From Ignavibacteria bacterium RIFOXYB12_FULL_35_14 (GTDB taxonomy: Bacteria; Bacteroidota; Ignavibacteria; Ignavibacteriales; Ignavibacteriaceae): DNA of 48,102 nt. Position 1 is the stretch's first letter. Each line of letters starts with the position of its first letter. The notes beneath the pieces are model-generated. The model was given only the letters and a program-made list of their open reading frames with translations. It did no database searches and had not been told where the DNA came from. Positions 32,422-41,934 of this stretch are shown in pieces. Where the stretch lies: positions 1-48,102 of the forward strand of contig MHAR01000038.1 in the NCBI GenBank assembly GCA_001803045.1, read 5' to 3'. Position numbers and translations under genes: made by a program.

Positions 32422-33801
32422 ATGAAAGCCATAATATCTTTTCTAATTTTCACTTCTTTATTTTTCTTTAGTTGTACGGAAACAATTATTGAGTATCAAG
32501 TTCCAAAAGAATTTACGAATGATCTTCTTCATGCCGATCTCGTGGGAAAAGTTGTTCAAAAAGGCAGCAAAGCAAAAGTTATTATTAGCCAGGTTGCACC
32601 GATTGACTCCACTGAAATAAATCCCATAGATGGATCGTTTTCATTTCAGGGTCTCCGAATTGGTAATTATGATGTTACCATTCGTGCAGAAAATTTCCGC
32701 ATTTATAATAGAGCGAACGTTATGCTCACGGGCGGCAGCATAACATATCTTGGTGAAATAGATCTTTCCACAGTACCTGATCTGGTTGATTCACATTATC
32801 CTGAAAATAATGGTGAGATAGTCTACGATTGGAGATATGGCAGAATTACTATTTCAATTTTGTTTACTCATCCAATGGATAGAGAAAGTGTTGAGCATGC
32901 TTTTTCAACCAATCCACCTTCTGAGGGAATATTTTATTGGGGAAATTACACCAACGCACCAATGTATGGTTGGTTCGCAGATGCATTAAGCGGTTTTGAA
33001 CGAGGAGCTACAATAACAACCTTCAGCAAAGTCACTTCAATGACTTATTCATTTGCAAGGAAAGATTCATATACTGATACAACATACACAGTAACTTTAG
33101 CAACTTCGGCAAAAGATACTTCAGGAAATCATTTGCGTTTCCCTCTTCAATTTAAATTTAGTACTGTCCAATCATATTCGACGCAAAACGGAATTCAAAC
33201 AGATCCTGTTCATGGTGATATTGAGGTTTCGCCGATATATTACAATGGAATCACAATAACTTTTCCAAGACGGATGAATAAGCAATCAGTGGAAATGTCG
33301 ACACATATCACTCCGCAAATGAATACAATCTTTCTTTGGCCGGAGGAAAATGTATTGCGTATTTATACAGGCGGACCATTCTTATCCGATACGACAATTA
33401 CAGTTAAGATTGATGAAACCGCGAAAGATAAAGATGGAAATGCACTGGGTCATACTTTCACGTTTTCATTTAGAACCGCTGCACTTAGTATTGTGAACAC
33501 CTTTCCGGATAACGGGCAATTGTTTGTCTCTCCCTCAGAGCCAATTACAATTGACTTTAATAATTACGTAACTCTTTCTTCGGCGCAATCGGCAATTACA
33601 ATTTCTCCTCCTGTGAATGGAACATTTTCTTACGGCGGCTATTCACCTTACGAGCAGAAAAACCAAATCAAGTTTACACCAAATACATGGCTTCAAGCAA
33701 ATACTAAATATACTGTTACCGTTTCTACAAATATTACAAATATGTATGGAACGAAAATGAAATTGCCATATTCATTTTCATTTGTTACACGACCAAACTG
33801 A
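32422..33801 (+). CDS. Lipoprotein with carboxypeptidase-regulatory and Ig-like (SbsA) domains
   Basis: A 459-residue surface lipoprotein. The signal peptide ends in FFFSC (Cys18). Residues about 37-95 (GKVVQKGSKAKVIIS, PIDGSFSFQGLRIGNYDVTI) look like a carboxypeptidase-regulatory-like beta domain. Three Ig-like domains of the SbsA (Big_5) type follow, recognisable by the repeated pattern FTHPMDRESVE, FPRRMNKQSVEMSTHITPQ and IDFNNYVTLSSAQ. Each is followed by strands closing in YTVTLATSAKDTSGN, ITVKIDETAKDKDGNALG and YTVTVSTNITNMYG. It likely sits on the outer membrane as an adhesive or structural protein. A strong ribosome site, AAAGGAGG, precedes the ATG. Confidence 0.82.
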   Translation: MKAIISFLIFTSLFFFSCTETIIEYQVPKEFTNDLLHADLVGKVVQKGSKAKVIISQVAPIDSTEINPIDGSFSFQGLRIGNYDVTIRAENFRIYNRANVMLTGGSITYLGEIDLSTVPDLVDSHYPENNGEIVYDWRYGRITISILFTHPMDRESVEHAFSTNPPSEGIFYWGNYTNAPMYGWFADALSGFERGATITTFSKVTSMTYSFARKDSYTDTTYTVTLATSAKDTSGNHLRFPLQFKFSTVQSYSTQNGIQTDPVHGDIEVSPIYYNGITITFPRRMNKQSVEMSTHITPQMNTIFLWPEENVLRIYTGGPFLSDTTITVKIDETAKDKDGNALGHTFTFSFRTAALSIVNTFPDNGQLFVSPSEPITIDFNNYVTLSSAQSAITISPPVNGTFSYGGYSPYEQKNQIKFTPNTWLQANTKYTVTVSTNITNMYGTKMKLPYSFSFVTRPN

Positions 33802-33833
33802 TTTGTTCATAGGTGCGAGTTTGTCCGAATAAT

Positions 33834-33870
33834 GTCATTCCGTCTGGCTGAGGCGGATTATTTCGGAATC
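33834..33870. repeat. REP-like unit interrupted by a palindromic insert
   Basis: GTCATTCCG and TTATTTCGGAATC are the two arms of the unit seen intact at 24696-24720, but a 15-base TCTGGCTGAGGCGGA (33843-33857) takes the place of the apex bases AAT. It lies between two lipoprotein genes. Confidence 0.65.
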
Positions 33871-34012
33871 CCATGTGTTGAAATTGAATTGATTTTTAAG
33901 ACTTTAAACCGAGTTCATAGTGACAAGAAATAGTTCTTGGACAGACTCCGCACCATGATGGAAACTAATTGATTTCGTACATTGATATAGTTTCATAATG
34001 TATAAGGGACAA

Positions 34013-34930
34013 ATGATGTTAAAACATATCAGATCTATCTTTAATGTACTACACTGCATTTTAATTATAATTGCATCACTTCTTGTATTAAGCTGCAAAG
34101 ATAAGATAGTGGATCCACCGCAGGAAAAACAGTTATACTCGCCTATGCTTAGAGGAAAAGTTATTATAGAAAACCAAACTGAGTATAGCAATGCCCTTAT
34201 TTATATTGACAGTCTCAATAGGGGAGTCAGTACAGATTCAAGTGGCAATTTTACAATTTACTTTTCTGAAAAAGATTCTGTTTACAGCGAGGTATTTAAG
34301 GTTGTTTATTTTCTTAACGATTACGATATCCCTGACGAAAAATTTGATAACAAATTTTCGTTAAGGTACTCAGCAAAGATTATGCTGGTTAAAGGAAAAT
34401 TGAAGCTTGATACATTGGATGTTGACAGCGAAGGAAACATAAAAACCAAAGTAATGAAACAGATTGTACGCGTGGAAGGATGGACTGATAAATATGAGTA
34501 TAGAGTTGGAGATACAATAACCTTTACAGCAAGAGTAACTAATTTATCCGACAGAACAATACACATTGTAACTACAATTTGTGGTGGATCATTAGGCCGT
34601 AATGATTTTTTATATAATGATAAATATATAGCATTTCGCTTAAATGGATACCTACCTCCTTTTAATGCTGAGTGTAATATAGATGTGCAATCCGGACAAT
34701 ATTATGAAGGAACAGTTAGTGATTTAATTTTTGGATCCCAATCCTTAATTCCTGATGAATATATTGTTGCAACACCTTTTCAAATAGAGGGCAGAACATT
34801 AAATCATTTGGAAAGTAAATTTTATAAATATATAGTAGAAGAATGGGATAAAATTCATCGAGGCGCATCTCCTAAGCTAGACTTATTTCCAAATAAATAT
34901 AAATTCCCTCACATAAAAATAATTAAATAA
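34013..34930 (+). CDS. Hypothetical lipoprotein
   Basis: I prefer the ATG at 34013, which follows AAGGGAC at the right distance, over the first in-frame ATG at 33998; this gives 305 residues. The signal peptide ends in the lipobox LLVLSC. After a proline-rich linker (DPPQEKQLYSP), a short beta domain with MLRGKVIIENQTEYSNALIYIDSLNRG resembles carboxypeptidase-regulatory-like folds. The second half, YEYRVGDTITFTARVTNLSDRTIHI, looks like a BsuPI-type or other Ig-like domain. It stands 22 bases before the subtilase gene and may be co-transcribed with it. I do not recognise a specific function. Confidence 0.7.
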   Translation: MMLKHIRSIFNVLHCILIIIASLLVLSCKDKIVDPPQEKQLYSPMLRGKVIIENQTEYSNALIYIDSLNRGVSTDSSGNFTIYFSEKDSVYSEVFKVVYFLNDYDIPDEKFDNKFSLRYSAKIMLVKGKLKLDTLDVDSEGNIKTKVMKQIVRVEGWTDKYEYRVGDTITFTARVTNLSDRTIHIVTTICGGSLGRNDFLYNDKYIAFRLNGYLPPFNAECNIDVQSGQYYEGTVSDLIFGSQSLIPDEYIVATPFQIEGRTLNHLESKFYKYIVEEWDKIHRGASPKLDLFPNKYKFPHIKIIK

Positions 34931-34952
34931 ACAATTTAAAGAGATAATAAAA

Positions 34953-37013
34953 ATGAAACCTTTTATATTCTTGCTTCTTTTGGTGTGTGTGTTCTTATCT
35001 CATCCTCCTTTAAGAGCACAGATTTTCTCTGAAGCACCGGTAACAATTTCAGAAAACGGCGAGAGATTATCAAATATGATTTATGTAAAATTTGAACCTA
35101 AAGATTTGATTGAAATTCCGGATGGGGAAAATTATGTCGATGGAAATTCCATATCAATTAAATATCCTAATATCCGAAAAATCATTCAAGATTTTTGTAC
35201 AAACAAGCAGCTCGGTTTGACCGATTTAAGGATTAGTAAAGCTATACAGGCCGCAAAAGAGGAGGACACTCTATTTACAGACGTTTATACAGGCGAAATA
35301 AGAAAGTTGCCTAACCTTGCCAGAGTTTATATCATTAAGTTTCCCAAACAAGTTGAGATAGAAACAATTGCTTCCGAACTTGACAATTATGAAGAGGTAG
35401 AGTATTCTCATGGACCAGTTCAATTAGTAGATTGTGCAGAATATCCGAATGATTACTATTATACAAATGGCAGTCAGTGGTATTTAAATGCTATAAGCGC
35501 CCCTGAAGCATGGGAAATAACAAAAGGCGGTTCCGAAGTTAAAATAGCTTTAATTGATTGGGAAGGCGTGGAACTTACACATTCTGATTTGCATTCAAAA
35601 ATTGTCGGAGGAGATAATAATCCTGCTGGTATTTTAGGTGGACATGGTACCCGTGTTGCTGGGCTTGCAGGGGCAATTACTAATAATACAATCGGTGTTG
35701 CCTCACTAGAGTGGAATATAAAACTAATAACTTATCAGCCCTATTATGATGAAGTTAACAGTGCGAGCTTAGCTCAAAAAATAAAAGATGCTTCAGATGC
35801 ATGTGCAAATGTAATAAATTTAAGCTTAAAAACTATCAAAACTGGATTCATTACTTGTGGGGTTTTAATGAGTAACGATAATATTAACTCAACTCTTGCA
35901 TATAACTATTATTATAATTGGGACTACTCTTTAGTAAGAGACGCAATTAACTATGCAGTTGGAAAAAACTCAGTTATTGTAGCTTCCGCAGGTAATACTA
36001 ACAATGCAATTAGTGACTTTATTCTTCCCTGTGAAAGCATTCCTTATTCCTGTTATCCTGCATATTATTCTAATGTAATTGCAGTAAGCGGTTCGCAACA
36101 CAATGGTTGGTTTGTTAATGAATGGAATCGCGGTTCTTTTGTAGATGTAAACGCGCCCGGCAGAACTGATGCAACTTACGGATTATGGTCGACCGATTTA
36201 AATAACAACTATACAAATGCAATTAACAAGACAAGCGGGACATCTTTTTCAGCACCGCAGGTTTCTGCTTTAGCCGCTTTAATAAAATCTCTAAATGCTT
36301 CCCTTTCGCCCGCTCAAGTTAAAATAATCATGGAAAACACAGCAGATAAGGAGGGACAATATTCATACACAAACGGAAGGAATGATTATTTTGGTTATGG
36401 AAGAATAAATGCATATAAAGCAGTGCAGCCGCCATCGGCTCCGCAAAATCTTTCCTATACAGTTGTAAACGGACATCCCCGTTTATCTTGGTCTGCAGGG
36501 GAGTGGGATGTGAAGTTGTATGAAATCTGGCGGGATTTAGGTCAAGGTTATGTTAAAATATCCGAAGTTAATGCGCCAGCAACAACATACGACGACTATG
36601 ATCTTATTATCAGCGCTAGTAATCCTTACAGTGCCTGGTATTATGTAAAAGCAAAAGACCTTACAAATTTAACTTCCGTAGCATCATCCTCACTAAGAGT
36701 GCGCTATTCAGGATTACAAAAAGATGCATTGGAAATTATCCAGTTACCTTCGGACCCGACTCTCTATCAGAACTTTCCTAACCCTTTTAATCCGACAACA
36801 ACAATAAAGTATTCTGTTCCTAATGAACAATTAGTTTCTATTAAATTATATAATTCTCTTGGACAGGAGATAGTAACAATTGTAGAAGGAGTGAAACAAC
36901 ATGGTTTTTATCAAATTAATGTTGATGCTTCATACTTATCCAGCGGTATTTATTTATGCACGATGCGATCAGGAAATGTAGTTGCTACACAAAAAATAAT
37001 TTTGCAGAAGTAA
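34953..37013 (+). CDS. Secreted subtilisin-like serine protease (S8) with T9SS sorting domain
   Basis: A 686-residue protease. Signal peptide FIFLLLLVCVFLSHPPLRAQ (residues 4-23) is followed by a propeptide-like region with ARVYIIKFPKQVEIETI. The catalytic triad is visible: Asp202 in ALIDWEG, His231 in GGHGTRVAG and Ser431 in SGTSFSAPQ. A fibronectin-type III-like domain (SAPQNLSYTVVNGHPRLSWS) follows. The C-terminal about 80 residues carry the type A sorting domain with LYQNFPNPFNPTTTIKYS and SSGIYLCTMRSG, which directs export through the type IX system and anchoring at the surface. The protease probably acts on extracellular proteins. A hairpin terminator follows. Confidence 0.93.
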   Translation: MKPFIFLLLLVCVFLSHPPLRAQIFSEAPVTISENGERLSNMIYVKFEPKDLIEIPDGENYVDGNSISIKYPNIRKIIQDFCTNKQLGLTDLRISKAIQAAKEEDTLFTDVYTGEIRKLPNLARVYIIKFPKQVEIETIASELDNYEEVEYSHGPVQLVDCAEYPNDYYYTNGSQWYLNAISAPEAWEITKGGSEVKIALIDWEGVELTHSDLHSKIVGGDNNPAGILGGHGTRVAGLAGAITNNTIGVASLEWNIKLITYQPYYDEVNSASLAQKIKDASDACANVINLSLKTIKTGFITCGVLMSNDNINSTLAYNYYYNWDYSLVRDAINYAVGKNSVIVASAGNTNNAISDFILPCESIPYSCYPAYYSNVIAVSGSQHNGWFVNEWNRGSFVDVNAPGRTDATYGLWSTDLNNNYTNAINKTSGTSFSAPQVSALAALIKSLNASLSPAQVKIIMENTADKEGQYSYTNGRNDYFGYGRINAYKAVQPPSAPQNLSYTVVNGHPRLSWSAGEWDVKLYEIWRDLGQGYVKISEVNAPATTYDDYDLIISASNPYSAWYYVKAKDLTNLTSVASSSLRVRYSGLQKDALEIIQLPSDPTLYQNFPNPFNPTTTIKYSVPNEQLVSIKLYNSLGQEIVTIVEGVKQHGFYQINVDASYLSSGIYLCTMRSGNVVATQKIILQK

Positions 37014-37028
37014 ATACAAAACAAAATT

Positions 37029-37057
37029 AAAGCGGTCCACGGACCGCTTTCTTTTTT
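37029..37057 (+). terminator. Rho-independent terminator after the subtilase
   Basis: AAAGCGGTCC (37029-37038) pairs with GGACCGCTTT (37041-37050) with almost no loop (AC plus fraying), followed by CTTTTTT. It starts 16 bases after the protease stop codon. Confidence 0.88.
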
Positions 37058-37134
37058 GAATTCCACACAAAACATTTCTATTTTTAACCACAATAAAAAT
37101 AACAGTTCAATTCGTTTGAATATATTTTTCAAAC

Positions 37135-38355
37135 ATGCCTTTAACCAAAAATTTATATAAAGCTGCTACGGATATAATAAGTTCTAAAATATTAACCGAA
37201 TCCTTCGAGGAAAAATTTAACCTTCTGCTTGAGACGGTTGAAGATTTTATTTTCATTCTTGATGCAGACGGCTGCTTTGAAAATGTAAGCTACAAAGGGG
37301 CAATCAGTTTAGGTTATCTTCCGAATGAGCTTCGCAAAAAGCATGTAACTGAAATAATTGTGGATAAAAATAAACCCGCGTTAATTAACTCATTTCGCCA
37401 GGTATTATCCTCTCAAAAGCAGATTAGTTTCAATTCGGTTTTTCTCACTAAATCTTCGGAAGAAATAAAACATCAGGTAATTATTCGTCCAATTATATTA
37501 GATAATGCTGTAACCGGATTGATAGGTGCATGTAAAAACCTAAGCAAGGAGTCGGTCCTTCAGGAAAAAATTACCGCACTAAAAACTAATCAACTTGAGT
37601 TAAACAGACTATTAGCCGTAGAAAGACAAAGGTCGGGCAGACAAAAAGTTGTTCTCGAAGAACTGAATCGATTAAAAAATGAATTCATTTCTCAATTCTC
37701 ACATGAAATGCGAACTCCGCTTTCAACAATCATTGGATTTTCTGAAGCTATTTGTTCCGATGATCAATTATCTGAGGCGATGAAAAGTGAATTTCAATTG
37801 GAAATACTGAATGAAGCTAAAAGACTTGCGAAAATGATCAATGAGGCGCTTGAATTAACGATTATTGAATCCGGGAAAGGATTCTTAGTAAAATCAGAGT
37901 TGGATTGTTTAGAATTGCTTAAAGATGTAATAATTTCAAATAAATCTTTAGCAAGAAATAAAAATATCAATTTAGAATTTGAGCTTCCCGATGAAAAGTT
38001 TTCAGTTAGTGCTGATAAAGATAAGATTTCAGACGTTTTTAATTCGCTGATTAAAAACTCTGTAAAGCATACACCTAAGGGCGGAAAGATTAAAATATTC
38101 GGTCAAATTTTTCCTCAGGAAATCGAAATAATTTTAACAGATACCGGCAAAGGTATTTCTCAAAATGACTCTAAAAAGCTACTAAATCATTCAAATTCCT
38201 TCAAAATTATCAGTAAAGCTAAATCTGAGACAGGTATTGGCTTGGATTTTGCTAAGAAGATAGTGGAATTACACAACGGATACATGGATATCCAAAGTGA
38301 AATTGATAAAGGCACAACCTTTATCATTAAGTTACCACGAAATTTAACTGACTAA
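37135..38355 (+). CDS. PAS-domain sensor histidine kinase
   Basis: A 406-residue soluble kinase with no membrane segment. An N-terminal PAS domain (about residues 30-140) has LLETVEDFIFILDADGCF and VSYKGAISLGYLPNEL. A coiled linker of about 40 residues follows (QEKITALKTNQLELNRLL). The dimerisation helix has the H-box SHEMRTPLSTI with His190. The ATPase domain shows the N-box NSLIKNSVKHTPKGG, the G1 box DTGKGIS and G2 GIGLDFAKKIVELHNG. It senses a cytoplasmic signal (unknown) and should phosphorylate the NtrC-type regulator whose gene starts 17 bases downstream. Confidence 0.92.
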   Translation: MPLTKNLYKAATDIISSKILTESFEEKFNLLLETVEDFIFILDADGCFENVSYKGAISLGYLPNELRKKHVTEIIVDKNKPALINSFRQVLSSQKQISFNSVFLTKSSEEIKHQVIIRPIILDNAVTGLIGACKNLSKESVLQEKITALKTNQLELNRLLAVERQRSGRQKVVLEELNRLKNEFISQFSHEMRTPLSTIIGFSEAICSDDQLSEAMKSEFQLEILNEAKRLAKMINEALELTIIESGKGFLVKSELDCLELLKDVIISNKSLARNKNINLEFELPDEKFSVSADKDKISDVFNSLIKNSVKHTPKGGKIKIFGQIFPQEIEIILTDTGKGISQNDSKKLLNHSNSFKIISKAKSETGIGLDFAKKIVELHNGYMDIQSEIDKGTTFIIKLPRNLTD

Positions 38356-38372
38356 AATAGAAGGTATACATA

Positions 38373-39755
38373 GTGAATAAATTAATTTTTATCGTTGATG
38401 ACGAACAGGCTATTTCCAAACTTCTTTCCTATTGGTTAAAAGATAAATGGGGATATGATATCGAAGTTTTTGCAAGCGGTGAAGAAGTTCTAAAGCGTTT
38501 ATATCAAAAGCCCGATTTAATTCTTCTTGATATTATGCTTCCAGGAATGGATGGTATGGAAGTTCTACAAAGGATAAGACAAGTTGATGAGAATTTGCCT
38601 ATCATAATGCTTTCAGCTCAGGGTAAAGTTGAAGTTGCTCTGGAATCATTAAAGTTTGGTGCGTATGATTACTTTCCTAAACCAATCGACCTTCAAAAAT
38701 TAGAACCTGCCATTAAAAATGCTATTAAAGGTTATGACCTTTCTAAAGAAATTGAAAACCTTAGAGAAAATATTAAAAAGGAATACAGCTTTTCTAATAT
38801 TGTTTCTGCTGATAGCCGAATGCAGGATGTTTTTAAGCTCGTTACAAAAGTCTTGAATAATGACATCACAGTTCTGATTTATGGAGAAAGCGGGACCGGT
38901 AAAGAATTAGTAGCCCGTGCAATACACTATAATGGAAATAGAAAAGACAATCCATTCGTAGTTGTAAATTGTGCTTCTATTCCAAGAGAGCTTCTCGAAA
39001 GCGAATTATTCGGTCATGAGAAAGGATCATTTACAGGTGCACATCAAAGAAAGCTTGGAAAATTTGAAGTAGCTAATGGTGGAACAATTTTTCTTGACGA
39101 AGTTGGTGAACTGGAAATGCTGCTTCAAGCAAAACTCCTCCGAGTAATTCAAGAGAAAGCTTTTGACAGAGTTGGCGGAACAGAACTGATAAAAACAGAT
39201 GTGAGAATTATATCTGCAACTAATCGCGATCTTAAAGATGCGGTTGAGAAGAAAGAATTTAGAGAAGATTTATTTTATCGTTTGAATTCATTTCCAATTT
39301 TTATTCCTCCACTTCGACACAGAAAAGGTGATATACTTGTCTTAGCTCAACACTTCCTTGAATCGCTCAGTAAAAAATTAGGAAAGGAAATTAAGGGATT
39401 TTCTAAAAAAGCTCTTAAACTTATTTACGATTATCCTTGGCCCGGAAATATCAGGGAAATGGAAAATACAATTGAACGTTGCATGATAATTGCCGAAAGG
39501 GATATTATTGATATAGATGATCTTCCAACTCATTTAAAGACCTCAGATTCAATTATTGCATCTGACTTTACAGGAAACATTTTCAACGATGACACAATCA
39601 TTCCATTTGAAAAGCTTAAGGAAGAATCAATAAGGCATGCTCTAAAAGTTACCAAAGGCAATATTGTTGAAGCTGCCAAAAAACTTCACCTCGGAAGAGC
39701 TACAATCTATAGATTGATGGAAAGATATAATATTGAACATAAAGTTTTTGCTTAA
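38373..39755 (+). CDS. NtrC-family sigma-54-dependent response regulator
   Basis: A 460-residue three-domain regulator starting at GTG. The receiver domain has Asp53 in LILLDIMLPG. The AAA+ domain shows Walker A GESGTGKE, the sigma-54 contact loop GSFTGA (a natural variant of GAFTGA) and the Walker B segment GGTIFLDEVGEL. The C-terminal Fis-type helix-turn-helix is KGNIVEAAKKLHLGRATIYRLMERY. It activates transcription from sigma-54 promoters once phosphorylated. It follows the kinase by 17 bases and precedes the STAS gene by 26 bases, so the three are one operon. I did not find a convincing -24/-12 site in the nearby spacers. Confidence 0.93.
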   Translation: MNKLIFIVDDEQAISKLLSYWLKDKWGYDIEVFASGEEVLKRLYQKPDLILLDIMLPGMDGMEVLQRIRQVDENLPIIMLSAQGKVEVALESLKFGAYDYFPKPIDLQKLEPAIKNAIKGYDLSKEIENLRENIKKEYSFSNIVSADSRMQDVFKLVTKVLNNDITVLIYGESGTGKELVARAIHYNGNRKDNPFVVVNCASIPRELLESELFGHEKGSFTGAHQRKLGKFEVANGGTIFLDEVGELEMLLQAKLLRVIQEKAFDRVGGTELIKTDVRIISATNRDLKDAVEKKEFREDLFYRLNSFPIFIPPLRHRKGDILVLAQHFLESLSKKLGKEIKGFSKKALKLIYDYPWPGNIREMENTIERCMIIAERDIIDIDDLPTHLKTSDSIIASDFTGNIFNDDTIIPFEKLKEESIRHALKVTKGNIVEAAKKLHLGRATIYRLMERYNIEHKVFA

Positions 39756-39781
39756 ACTCTCAAATCTGGAAAAGGCATAAA

Positions 39782-40123
39782 ATGGATTACTTGCAGGAAA
39801 CATACGAAGACGTCGTAGTTCAAGTTGTTGATCTAACACGAGCAACACTTAAGGAAGCTGAGGAATTAAAGTATACACTCACGAAAAGTATCGAACAAGG
39901 CTATCGCAAAATTGTGGTAGATCTTTCATCTTGTGAATTCATAGATTCATCATTTCTTGGTGCCTTAGTGGTATCACTGAAAAAAGTTACAACAATGGGA
40001 GGGGATCTAAGATTAGTTGGATTTCATCCTGCTGTTCATTCAATGATGGAACTAACAAGAATGCATAGAGTGTTTGAATCATTCCCAACTAAAGAGGCAG
40101 CCATTAGAAGTTTTGATCAATAA
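39782..40123 (+). CDS. STAS-domain anti-sigma factor antagonist
   Basis: A 113-residue single STAS domain of the SpoIIAA/RsbV type. The pattern KIVVDLSSCEFIDSSFLGALVVSLK contains the phosphorylatable serine region (D55-S56-S57) at the usual site. VTTMGGDLRLVGFHPAVHSMMELTRMHRVFESF is the conserved second half. In partner-switching systems an anti-sigma kinase phosphorylates such a protein and a PP2C phosphatase removes the phosphate. The next gene encodes such a phosphatase, but no recognisable SpoIIAB/RsbW kinase is in the window. Confidence 0.9.
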   Translation: MDYLQETYEDVVVQVVDLTRATLKEAEELKYTLTKSIEQGYRKIVVDLSSCEFIDSSFLGALVVSLKKVTTMGGDLRLVGFHPAVHSMMELTRMHRVFESFPTKEAAIRSFDQ

Positions 40124-40253
40124 CTGTTTGGTAATTTTTGCAACTCATGTGATAGATCAAAGTTGTGTTAGGATAGACTTTTTATTTTGAAAGAATTTAT
40201 AAAGGTAATCTTCTGCGTGTTACTTATTGGACTGTTAGAAATAGTGATATCAA

Positions 40254-41819
40254 ATGTTACCTGATGAGAAAAAGAAAATACTTGTTATAGATGACGATCT
40301 GACTATCCGAAAGCTAATTAAACATCATTTGCTAAATAAGAATTATGAGGTTTCTGAGGCAACCAATGCAATTGATGGCTATGAACAGCTAAGCAAAGCT
40401 AATATAGATCTTGTCCTTTGCGATGTAACTATGGAAGGCATCGACGGGTTTACATTCTGTAAAAATGTTAGACAGGATGAGAAATATAAAGTCTTACCCT
40501 TTATATTTGTTACAGCTAGAAATAGTCGTGAAGATAAATCAAAAGCGCTTGAAGTGGGTGGTGATGAGCTAATTACCAAACCTTTTGACATGAAAGATCT
40601 CATACTCAGAATTCAAACATTATTACGGAGGGCAGAGATATTTAGAATTCATGGAACTAAGAAAAATTTATCCGAATCCTTTTCAAAACAAATCCCCAAA
40701 ATCCTTTTGGTTGATGATGATCTTTCGCTCACCAAATTGTTTTCGCATTCCTTAAATAAAGAAAATTATAATTGCATTGTTGCAAACTCAGCCGAAGAAG
40801 GTTTTAATATTGCCAAAAGTATATCTCCCGATATAATCATATCCGATATAATGATGCCAAATATTGACGGCTTTACTTTTCGTAAAATGGTGCTCGATGA
40901 TTTTCAGTTAAAATCAATTCCTTTCGTTTTTCTTACAGCCAAAAACAATGAGAAAGATATTCTGGATGGATATAACCTGGATATTACAGATTATGTTATA
41001 AAAACATCCGGAACTAAAGTTGTTGTTGCTAAAGTTTCTGCAATCCTAAAAAGTCTAGGAAAAGAAAGACAAAAAATAGTTTCGGAATTGAATTCTGCCG
41101 TTGATAATCTGCGAGTTAAAGTTGTTCCGGATAAAAGTCCTGAATTTGGAAATTTTATAATTAATCAATGGCATCAACCTTTTCAAGGAATACCTGGTGG
41201 CGATTTCATCGATTATTTTTTATTGAACGAGGATAACCTTGCCATCATTCTAGGTGATGTAATGGGAAAAAAATGGGGAGCATGGTATTTTACCTTTGCT
41301 TATACCGGTTATGTTAGAAGTTCGGTTAGAATGGTTCTTCAAAATATAGAAGACTTTGTCCCAAGTAAAATTTTACAGCAAGTAAATAAATCAGTTTATC
41401 AGGATTCAAAAATATCAGAGGTATTTACTACACTTTCAATTGTAATTCTGAATAAGCAAAATATGATGTTAAAATATTCCGGCGCCGGGGATATTCCGTT
41501 GATGTTTAAAGATAGTCAGACAGGGCAAATTGAAAGAATTTGCTCTCAAGGTTCATTATTAGGCTTTACTGAAGATGGAAAATTTGAAGACACATTTGTT
41601 AATTTAAAAAATGGCGATTCTATTTTCATGGTAACAGATGGAATTATGGAATCAAGAAATAAAGATGGAGAAGCTTTCGGTGTGCAGAAATTTAATCAAA
41701 TTTTAAGTGAAACTAATTCTCATAAAGATGATTTTAACAAGATTAAACTAGATTTTGAGTCATTTACCGACGGGCAATTCGAAGATGACATTAGCATGAT
41801 CAACATTAAGCTTCCGTAA
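40254..41819 (+). CDS. Double-receiver SpoIIE-type PP2C phosphatase
   Basis: A 521-residue protein. Receiver 1 has Asp57 (LVLCDVTMEG) and the switch Lys109-Pro (ITKPFD). Receiver 2 has Asp198 (IIISDIMMPN), but Lys250 is followed by Thr in place of the usual Pro (VIKTSG). The PP2C domain (about 295-521) has the metal-binding motifs GGDFIDYF (G315-D320) and GDVMGK (334-339), then MVTDGIMESRN and, at the end, FEDDISMINIKL (D511-D512). It should dephosphorylate the STAS protein upstream, under control of one or two kinases. The 130-base gap to the STAS gene suggests a secondary promoter. Overall this is an RsbU-like output with two phospho-inputs. Confidence 0.92.
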   Translation: MLPDEKKKILVIDDDLTIRKLIKHHLLNKNYEVSEATNAIDGYEQLSKANIDLVLCDVTMEGIDGFTFCKNVRQDEKYKVLPFIFVTARNSREDKSKALEVGGDELITKPFDMKDLILRIQTLLRRAEIFRIHGTKKNLSESFSKQIPKILLVDDDLSLTKLFSHSLNKENYNCIVANSAEEGFNIAKSISPDIIISDIMMPNIDGFTFRKMVLDDFQLKSIPFVFLTAKNNEKDILDGYNLDITDYVIKTSGTKVVVAKVSAILKSLGKERQKIVSELNSAVDNLRVKVVPDKSPEFGNFIINQWHQPFQGIPGGDFIDYFLLNEDNLAIILGDVMGKKWGAWYFTFAYTGYVRSSVRMVLQNIEDFVPSKILQQVNKSVYQDSKISEVFTTLSIVILNKQNMMLKYSGAGDIPLMFKDSQTGQIERICSQGSLLGFTEDGKFEDTFVNLKNGDSIFMVTDGIMESRNKDGEAFGVQKFNQILSETNSHKDDFNKIKLDFESFTDGQFEDDISMINIKLP

Positions 41820-41934
41820 TTTCATCAATTTATTTCTTTCTATCTGTAACAATTTTTATCATGCTTTGTGAGTCAAAGCACAGTAATTACATTATGTTTT
41901 AACTATATTTCCATTCAATAAATTGGAGGGTGGG

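Noticed and set aside
38356-41934. Sigma-54 promoter near the NtrC-type regulator genes
   Set aside because: Scanning the spacers by eye gave no GG-N10-GC match to the -24/-12 consensus; a computed search would be more reliable.
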